From: Mesostigma viride | Lineage: Eukaryota > Streptophyta > Mesostigmatophyceae > Mesostigmatales > Mesostigmataceae | Length of the DNA: 64,000 bases | Direction of reading: 5' to 3' | Assembly (NCBI GenBank): GCA_009746045.1 | Contig: RPFO01000213.1 | Span: 3,641,456-3,705,455, forward strand | Shown here: piece after piece, positions 57,545-64,000 of the stretch | How the letters are laid out: every line of letters starts with the position of its first letter | Numbering within the stretch: the first letter of the stretch is position 1 | Made by a program: the position numbers and the translations under genes | The notes under the pieces: generated by a model | Database searches by the model: none | Told to the model about the DNA's origin: nothing | What the model saw: the letters and a program-made list of their open reading frames with translations, nothing else

Positions 57545-59236
57545 AGTCCTCGTTTGAGACGGGGGGGGTCAGGGGCGCGGTTTTGGCGCCAAATTTGGTC
57601 CCAGGGTCATTTGGTGGGTTTTGGCGCGAAACTGGGATAGGTACTGAGCGCGCCAAGCCTCTGGGGTCGACAGGGGTCGACCGTACCTGGAAAATATGAG
57701 GCGACGAAAAGTACCTACAATAGCAAGAACATCGCAATGCAATCGAGTGTTTTGTCGAGTGGCGGCTATGGGGTCGTGCCAGTTCCGAGGCTTGCCTGAA
57801 TGTTATAGGGCATTATTTTGCCCCGGACGAAGACAGCGTTTTAGATCGTCATCTAGTGATTTCGATGATGCTATTCTTCACGTGCAGTTGCTTTGTATAT
57901 GTCGAAAATTTTGTTCATGAACGGATTTTGGCATTGTTGAAGAAAATCTGAGAGCTACGTAGATCGCATGATAGGTCAGTTCGCAGTTCGGTTTTACAAT
58001 TTCTTTTTCCGCCCAGGCGCTGCGGATATCGCGAGTATGGGTTATGGTACGCTTCTGGGCTTATGGGCGACATGGGGAGAAGAGGGACCTGGGCAGTTGC
58101 ATGCGTCAAAGAGTCTCTATTTTGTCGTCGTGATGTCGCAGTCGCGCCTGGCGAAAACCAGGGCGAGCGCGAGCCATATTTTTCTTTTGCCGCAAGGCTG
58201 GGTGCTTCCCACGCGTCACCGTCCTTTAATATATATTTCTTGAGCTGGCCCGCGCAGCTGGCGGCCTGGGCGCACGTCAAGAACAAGGATCCGACTGTCA
58301 TTCTCAACCGCATCGTTCTAAGTAAGCGTGTTAAGCGGATTGTAACCTACAACTCCCGCAGACGTGATAATTCCGGTTGATTTCAATGCCCAACTTCGTG
58401 GTTTTGATTACGTTTATGTCCGGGGAATAACGGAAGTTTGCTGGGCGGTACTTTCTTTTCCCGTTGCGTCACTGAAAAGGTAAACGGCCTTGCGTTTACT
58501 ATCAAAACAGCAGCAAGTAGAAGTCGCTGTGCTTAATTGCAATGTGGTAGTTTGATTCAACATATATACTGCCTTGTTGCTGAGAAGTTTTTCAAGGCTT
58601 GCTGGTATGTTGCCCATATGTTTCTAATGCTTTAACTCATGTCCAAGTGATCAAGACTGGCTTAGAAACTTGAGCTTGTCATGTTTACATTGTGCTTGTG
58701 TTACAACTTGTGCCTCTTTGCAGTAGATGTTTCGTATATAACGTAAGGGTTCAACATCATGGTTTAGCACCGTGGTGGCAGCCGAGCCTCTACTAACGAT
58801 CATGGAACTAACCTTGGCAAGTATTTGCATCATATTTCACTCTTTGGACTGAGCTAGCTTTACACCTGCTGTTTGGCCTGCACCATGGTCCCTGGCTGCC
58901 AGTTACATTTTGTGCCCCCCCCTGGCAGGCTGCAGGGTCTAGGACTGCGAGGGTGTAACATAGACATGTTGTGGGCACCCTGGGTGCATTTTCAGGACCA
59001 GCCATGACCTGGCCATGCCTTCTTTCTTGGCATATTGTTGAGTTGAGTGCTATTTGGTCACTCGCGTAGCGACCCCCCTGCATTCATAAAACGTAAACAA
59101 TTATACAATGAGCATATTTCATGGATGTTAAGCATTGCAACTCTTGAACATATCATAAATGAACATGGTTCCATACCGTACCCATGGATGTGTTGACATG
59201 TGTTAGTTGTTACAAATGGTATCCATGCTTAAAAAT
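57545..59236. other. Possible LINE 5' region and unique sequence
   Basis: The first 150 bases are GC-rich with GGCGCC/GGCGCG words and may be the LINE 5' UTR/promoter. Beyond 57700 there are overlapping plus (58063-58380) and minus (57915-58313) frames of similar length, neither with a recognisable family. No gene is called. Confidence 0.3.
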
Positions 59237-59265
59237 GTCCTCATTTGAGGACATTTTCTTGGTGA

Positions 59266-59646
59266 TTAGACATTGGGCTCCCCTAAATCCCGAATGGTAT
59301 CCGAAGGAGCGTCCATAACCTGGCCGGTGCGAGGGTGGCGAATCGAGGCGTTGTGTTCGTAGCGGAGCTGCAGCACGCGTCGCACCTCGGCGTCGCTGAA
59401 GCCGAGGAAGGCAGCGATGTCGTCCAGGCTCAAACGTGCGCCTGGCATGTAGAATGAGGAAGAAATGGAGTCCGGCAAGGAGGTTTCAACCGCTATCGGA
59501 GTTGCTTCCGAAGTCGCTGCCGAAGTCTTGGTGCGCTTGTTAGCGGCTTTCTTGGCGGCGGCATTTTCGCTGGCGATTTTGTTTGCAGCAAGTTTGTCAT
59601 CGATAGACTCGTCAGCAAGAACTGAAGACGATGCGGGGGCCTCCAT
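59266..59646 (-). CDS. Hypothetical 126-aa protein
   Basis: The ATG at 59646 has a good context (GTAGCCATGGAG). The N-terminal half is Ala/Lys/Ser-rich and probably disordered (AAKKAANKRTKTSAATSEA). The C-terminal half, LSLDDIAAFLGFSDAEVRR then VLQLRYEHN, looks like a helical helix-turn-helix-like module and is followed by IRHPRTGQVMDAPSD. No family was recognised. Immediately downstream is a perfect-arm hairpin (59237-59256) followed by T residues on the minus strand. The frame lies between LINE A1 and the hAT element at 59819 and could belong to either host or element. Confidence 0.45.
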   Translation of the reverse strand: MEAPASSSVLADESIDDKLAANKIASENAAAKKAANKRTKTSAATSEATPIAVETSLPDSISSSFYMPGARLSLDDIAAFLGFSDAEVRRVLQLRYEHNASIRHPRTGQVMDAPSDTIRDLGEPNV

Positions 59647-59818
59647 GGCTACGTTTAATAGCACCTAGACGATGGCAGGGGGCGCAGGCGCACGGCTCAC
59701 GTGCGTGGTGCCGCCATGACGTGCAGAAAAATAGCGATATCTGCTGGGCAGGCCGCCGGCGATAACTTTCGAAATCCTGGGCGATGGCTGCCAAAAATTA
59801 GATCAGCGTGTTCGTCAT

Positions 59819-61172
59819 CCGGGTTGGCAAATACGGGTACGGGGTATAATACGCGGACCTAAAATACGCGTATTATACGTGGGGGGTGTAAAATACGCGG
59901 CGGTAAAATACGCGACAGTTTTTGTGGTCCAATTGTCAGTCACCCAATTAGCACGCTCCTTGATGATGGTCATGCAGTTATTGCAACTGAAATTTGGTGT
60001 ATATGCTTATTTATTAACATCTTCCATTAATTTATGCCCTGCAATCCTATCTGATTATGATTTGTTAAATGCTGGGGGGAGCAGACTGCAACGGGAACTG
60101 TAAGGAATCAATTAATTAGTTAATTGTAAGGAAAGCCATCCACTATATAATGCATGAGAGGACATAAGACACAACTTCCGAGAAGGAGGGGTGACGTGCC
60201 CTCCTTTGTACTGGATCATGCCGGCCACCATCTGCTTGAAAGAGGCGCTCTCAGCCGCATTGAAGGCAATGCCGTTCTCGATGAAAAATTCGGCAGCCAG
60301 CAGCTGGACACCTTTCTCGTCGACGGGAACCAGCCATTTGGTGATGCTCAGCTGGCCTTTGCTGGGAACCGACGACAAGTCAGCCGGCGCAGCCCCTCCC
60401 ATCTCCGCCATTGCCCTGTTCAACTTGTGCTGCTTCTTGGCGTCTGACTTCTGCAACTTGTTGTTAGCAATCCTGAGAAACCTGCTCCGGATATTCGGTG
60501 GAATTTTGTCGCAGGGTAACATCCCTTCCCCTGCGATTCCGGCAAAGTGTGCACGGACTCGGAATACGCTGATTGCCCCCGCCCCGTATGAGAACTTCTT
60601 GTTGCAAAATGAGCAGAACGTATTCGACACAAACTGCGTTTTGTTACTAACAGCATCTGTGACTGCTTCTTTCTTCTCGAGAACCAAATCCCATTCAGGC
60701 CCTTTCTTCTTCATGGCTGCAAATCGAAAATGGCTGCACACTGTCGCACAGTCGCACTGGCCTCGTCGTCGCTATATTTCCGGTGAAATGGGTGTTAGTT
60801 TATTTCCATATAACAGTTAAGTCGTCGCTATATTGCATTACACCGTCAGTAGCACAGCTGGCATTTGCTGGCATTATGCGTTATGTACCTAGTCCTAGCT
60901 GTCTCCTACCGGCCAAAGATTTTGCAAGGCTTGCGCTTTATGGAAAGAACTGTACGCATCTACTTCTAGTAGTAAAAATCTCAAATGTGCAGTGAACGCG
61001 CCGCGCCCAGAACCTGGGCACCGCGCCAGTGCCCGCTGCCCGCTGGTACCCCCGAAAAATTCCAAGTCCAAACCGCGTATTCTGAAGTAAAGTACGCGTA
61101 TATGCGGCGGAGGCCTTCAGTGTACGTTTTCCCGTATTTTTGCGGCTCCGTACGGCGTACTGACCAACCCGG
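59819..61172. mobile_element. 1354-bp hAT transposon with truncated transposase
   Basis: The ends CCGGGTTGG and CCAACCCGG are 9-bp perfect inverted repeats, flanked by TTCGTCAT on both sides (59811-59818 and 61173-61180). Eight-bp duplications and RGGGTTGG-type ends are hAT traits. Subterminal ATACGCG/AATACGCG motifs recur at both ends (59845-59915 and 61070-61160). It encodes the N-terminal part of a hAT transposase (60112-60714, minus); the catalytic and dimerisation regions are missing. A TTAATTAGTTAA tract at 60110-60125 marks where the rest was lost. Confidence 0.9.
60112..60714 (-). pseudogene. hAT transposase, N-terminal half only
   Basis: ATG 60714. A BED-like zinc-binding region is seen at residues 35-70 (FCSFCNKKFSYGAGAISVFR then RAHFAGIAGEGMLPCDKIPP). 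It is followed by a DUF659-type start (AEFFIENGIAFNAAESASFK and GGHVTPPSRKL). After SRKL the reading is unrelated and stops in the TTAA tract at 60112. The DDE catalytic domain and hATC dimerisation domain are absent. A truncated binding protein of this kind could compete with full transposases (inference). Confidence 0.8.
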
Positions 61173-61180
61173 TTCGTCAT

Positions 61181-61660
61181 CAAAAAGCGAGTCTGTAGCA
61201 ATTTACCCGACCAAATTTCATGCCCGGAATCAAAAGTTATGAGCATTCTCGGCATCCATAGCTCGGCACACCGTGAACCGTTGCCTGTCCCTTCAAGTCA
61301 TCAACACTGCATGGCATAGCATGGCTAAATTCTTAATGCAACATCCATGGGGGTCCCATTATAGGCATGGCTTGGCTAATGTATACATTATTACTATTTC
61401 TTCTGACAGGGTTCTTCTTCTTTTCGGGGTTTTCCTTATGTTGCATGCCAATCTCACCACCGTGATTTATCATTCTTAATGAACAGATACACATTTAATG
61501 TACGATGTACATTTAACCCTGGCAAGCTTGTGGCATGCACTTGCATGGTCGTGCGACGTGTGTGCAGTTTGCGTTGTTGTACGCACCACGACCAGCGCAT
61601 TCATCAGTGGCCGGGTCAATTAGTTAATTTTCACTTAGACTATCATAAAATATAATTGAC
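61181..61660. other. No gene seen
   Basis: Unique-looking 0.5-kb stretch with duplicated GATACACATTTAATGTACGA and GATGTACATTTAA words near 61487-61513 and a TTAGTTAATT tract at 61620. No coding signal. Confidence 0.3.
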
Positions 61661-62255
61661 CATGCCGTATTTCGGACGAGATTAGACAGCGTAGGATAGC
61701 ATTCGTAGGACACCTTGCTCGCACCAGCCAGGTCGACACCGCCCTTGGTCTGGCAGGCCCCCAGCGGCTTGGCCAGCCAGGGCGGCACATTCTGACCTGG
61801 CCTGGCCCCAAGGGCATTCCCAAAAGGGCAGGGAAACACGCCACGAACTACGTCCAGATGTTGCTGGATGACCTACTGGTCCCAGCCCAGTTTGAATACC
61901 GCATCCACTCTCTCTCCCTTCTTTGGACTGCCATGCATGCAGAACAAGACGCGGTGGCAGAAGATTGTCAAGGCTCACACCCCCGACCCTGTGGGCAAGC
62001 CCCCTCCCCCCAAGAGGAGGAGGCGTTTTGATGAGTAGTGTAGTTAGGCTTTTCTAGACTATCTAGATAGCTTAGAGTTAGGTTAGTTCGATTACGCGGC
62101 TTCCTCCACTCCACCCACCCATCATGGAATATGTGCTATCTATTCTGATCAGGCACTCCGCAAAGGTGAAAACCGTTTGCGTTCAGGGCCGGCGTGCTAT
62201 CTATGTACATGATCTCCCAACGGAGGCATGTTATAATTTAATTTAATTTAATTTA
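61660..62255 (+). mobile_element. 5'-truncated LINE copy A5
   Basis: The copy begins in the ORF2 C-terminus (GTATTTCGGACGAGATTAGA) and runs to the end of ORF2 and the 3' UTR. A segment of about 70 bp (around 62145-62205), absent from the other copies, is inserted before ATGATCTCCCAACGGAGGCA. The tail is TTTAATTTAATTTAATTTAA. A CATG duplication near 61931 breaks the frame. Confidence 0.8.
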
Positions 62256-62287
62256 ATGCTGGTCATCATTATGCTGGCGTGAAATAA

Positions 62288-62640
62288 TAATTAATTAATT
62301 AATTATACTCGTGCTCCCGTTGGGGAGTCACGGAGCATTAACCCCGATGGATGGATGGATGGGTGCAAACAGTCCTACCGGTCTAATCTATCTACATCAG
62401 CTACCTACGACATCTATCTACAGCATTCTAACTACAACATCTATCTAGACAGCCGCACGCTGCCCTAGGGGAGCTGTCTGGCGTGCCTCCCACGGGTTTG
62501 CACACGCGGGCGCTTCCCCACTGGGGGGGGCTCGTTGTCCTCTATGACCTGGGCCCACTTGGCCTTGTCCATCATCTTTTTCCAAATCACGGAGAGGCCT
62601 AGGCCCCGGCCCCATGCTGGCGTGAATGACTGCTGCGCAT
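62288..62640 (-). mobile_element. 5'-truncated LINE copy B3
   Basis: On the minus strand the ORF2 end (VIWKKMMDKAKWAQVIEDNE to RHARQLP) is followed by the GTAGATAGAT-rich 3' UTR, (CATC)n, the hairpin TGCTCCGTGACTCCCCAACG..GAGCA and TTAATTAATTAATTA (62288-62305). Its tail faces the tail of LINE A5, giving a tail-to-tail pair. Confidence 0.82.
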
Positions 62641-62810
62641 TTGTACTTCCGATTGAAATTATGTTGCCGTCCCGAGCTGCATCGGTGAATCTTGACATTA
62701 ATTTACTTATGCGCAGTAGACAATTTTACATCAATTTTACATCAATTATATGGTTGTCTCTTTGATATGAATTGATTTTAAAATTGCAATCTTTGACTGA
62801 CTGGCATGTA

Positions 62811-63187
62811 TATTAATTAATTAATTCATTAAGAACCGATAACTCCGTTGCGAGCCTATGTAACACATAGCAACGCACGGTACACAACCAGCCATAGCCT
62901 TAGCTTAGTCCCTGTACAGCCATGCTACATCCTGGCTATGATCAGATTACTTGCCCACGCTCCTTGTTATGCTATATGCTCACATGGGTCTCATTATTGC
63001 ACCCACAGATTGCCGGATCGTTAGCGTGTCCGTTTAGCGTGCATGTCCGAGTGCAGCTGTGGCATGCCTGTGGCGTATGAAGGAGAATGGGGGTCTCTGC
63101 CCTTTCTCCTGTTGTGCACACACAGGTAGTAAAAGCACTTTGGTGCTCCGTGACTCCCCAACGGGAGCATGTGTTAATTAATTAATT
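62811..63187 (+). mobile_element. LINE 3' ends: family D copy D2, with a small inverted remnant
   Basis: The stretch from 62890 to 63187 matches copy D1 (28890-29175) and ends in GTGCTCCGTGACTCCCCAAC..GAGCA and TTAATTAATTAATTTT. To its left, TTAATTAATTAATT (62811-62829) followed by AACTCCGTTGCGAGCC is the tail and hairpin of another element on the minus strand. A 45-bp piece of family D is repeated at 63188-63240. Confidence 0.72.
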
Positions 63188-63256
63188 TTACTTGCCCACG
63201 CTCCTTGCTATGATATGCTCACATGGGTCTTATTGCACCGTGCGTCAGTGAACAGC

Positions 63257-63412
63257 CATACGGCGTATAATACGCCGTATGGCGCGTATTATACGCCATA
63301 CGCAAGATTTCCGTATGAAAATGGGAAAAAAAATACGCACTGCGTATTTTTGGCGTATTTTTTGCGTATTGCGTATTTTTTGCGTATTTTTTGCGTATTT
63401 TTTGCGTATGAA
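63257..63412. repeat. ATACGC palindromes and TTGCGTATTTT tandem repeats
   Basis: A 25-bp palindrome with 12-bp arms (CATACGGCGTAT / ATACGCCGTATG) is followed by a near copy. Then come four or five TTGCGTATTTTT units at 63355-63412. The words resemble the subterminal motifs of the hAT element at 59819, so this may be one end of a related element. No matching other end was found in the window. Confidence 0.6.
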
Positions 63413-63724
63413 CCGCGTTCGAAGTAGCTTCTGGCATCATTTTGGACGGCACGTGGAGCCGGAACTAGACTGTATCTAGGCGACCTGGAACTCCGCGACA
63501 AATAAACGACATGCAGGTGCCAAGCTGGCCGTGCATGTACGACTGTACGTGCATTGCTGCAGATTGCTGCGTGTCGGACTAGGGTCTAGGAGACGAAGGA
63601 CGAGGAAATTAGGTGACGAAGTTATGTTGTCTGCCAACAAGGGCGCGCATCTGGCACCTAACATTTAATCGTAGCACAATTGACATCCAGGCACCATGGC
63701 TAGCGACGGTGATGGTGTGGGTCT

Positions 63725-64000
63725 ATGGAACACGATGATGACTGGGCCGACGAGATGCAGGCCGTATTCGAGACTGTCTGGACACACATCGTGAAAGAAC
63801 AGACTCTCAACAAGAAAGGGCAGCCGACAGGTAACTACAAGCTAAGTGACGTGCACACTTTTGGATGCAGAATTCTCGGGTTCTACCACCCGAGCAAGGC
63901 TAGCACCCGCCATATCATGGGCGCTACGTACGCGAAGGAGGCAAGAGTGAGCGAGTGCAAGAGGCCGCCGGAGGCATTACGTCGCAGGCTGCGGGGTATT
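63725..64000 (+). CDS. Hypothetical protein, 3' end outside the window
   Basis: ATG 63725 opens a frame of 92 codons that runs off the right edge. It reads MEHDDDWADEMQAVFETVWT, then IVKEQTLNKKGQPTGNYKLS, then VHTFGCRILGFYHPSKAST and a basic segment (RPPEALRRRLRGI). An acidic start, a mixed middle and a basic end give it a protein-like composition. No family was recognised. It may be the first exon of a host gene or part of a mobile element. Confidence 0.4.
   Translation, partial: MEHDDDWADEMQAVFETVWTHIVKEQTLNKKGQPTGNYKLSDVHTFGCRILGFYHPSKASTRHIMGATYAKEARVSECKRPPEALRRRLRGI

Noticed and set aside
57915-58380. Overlapping frames of 132 (minus) and 105 (plus) residues
   Set aside because: Neither has a recognisable family or flanking splice support, and they contradict each other.
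1-64000. tRNA or rRNA genes
   Set aside because: I found no stretch with convincing tRNA boxes or rRNA core sequence by reading; a covariance-model scan would be decisive.

Overview
The window is nuclear DNA of a eukaryote, most likely a green alga or related member of Viridiplantae. The evidence is: long introns with GT-AG borders whose phases agree across exons; an LSD1-type zinc-finger gene, a family typical of green plants; several eukaryotic transposon classes (APE/RT non-LTR elements, hAT, piggyBac-like, a copia-like element); and short interstitial TTTAGGG/TTTTAGGG repeats. No species can be named from the sequence alone. Most long open frames here are not genes. They are satellite arrays in introns that stay open in several frames.

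Three spliced host genes can be rebuilt. (1) A DCAF10/WDR32-like WD40 gene on the minus strand (181-10873, six exons) whose introns are packed with satellites and a scrambled copia-like element. (2) Diverging from it, a plus-strand gene (about 11748-20578) with a CNOT4-type C4C4 RING finger, a Ser/Tyr-rich N-terminus and HDGRT pentapeptide repeats. (3) An LSD1/LOL-type protein with three zinc fingers on the minus strand (39766-46660). Its first intron holds a heptamer satellite of about 1.6 kb.

Between and around these genes lie nested mobile elements. Minus-strand LINE-type sequence at 21808-23634 carries ORF1 but no ORF2. An old, probably LTR-type remnant (about 24231-28890) is interrupted by a 192-bp MITE with a 5-bp target duplication and by a 1437-bp hAT element with an 8-bp target duplication. 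From 28890 to 37172 LINE copies are split by a TTAA-flanked piggyBac-like element (32652-34359) and a TA-flanked element (34933-36671). A nearly complete LINE lies at 53003-57544. A second hAT element, with a truncated transposase, is at 59819-61172. More LINE 3' ends follow up to 63187.

Several LINE families with unrelated 3' UTRs end in the same small hairpin (core CTCC..AACG..GAG) followed by (TTAA)n or AATTT-type tails. These tails explain most of the TTAATTAATTAA arrays in the window. A second recurring theme is splice-site duplication: pieces of exon/intron junctions are repeated in tandem in the adjacent introns of both the LSD1-like and DCAF10-like genes. Where the intronic arrays are G-rich, the G-rich strand is the template strand, so the pre-mRNA is C/U-rich.
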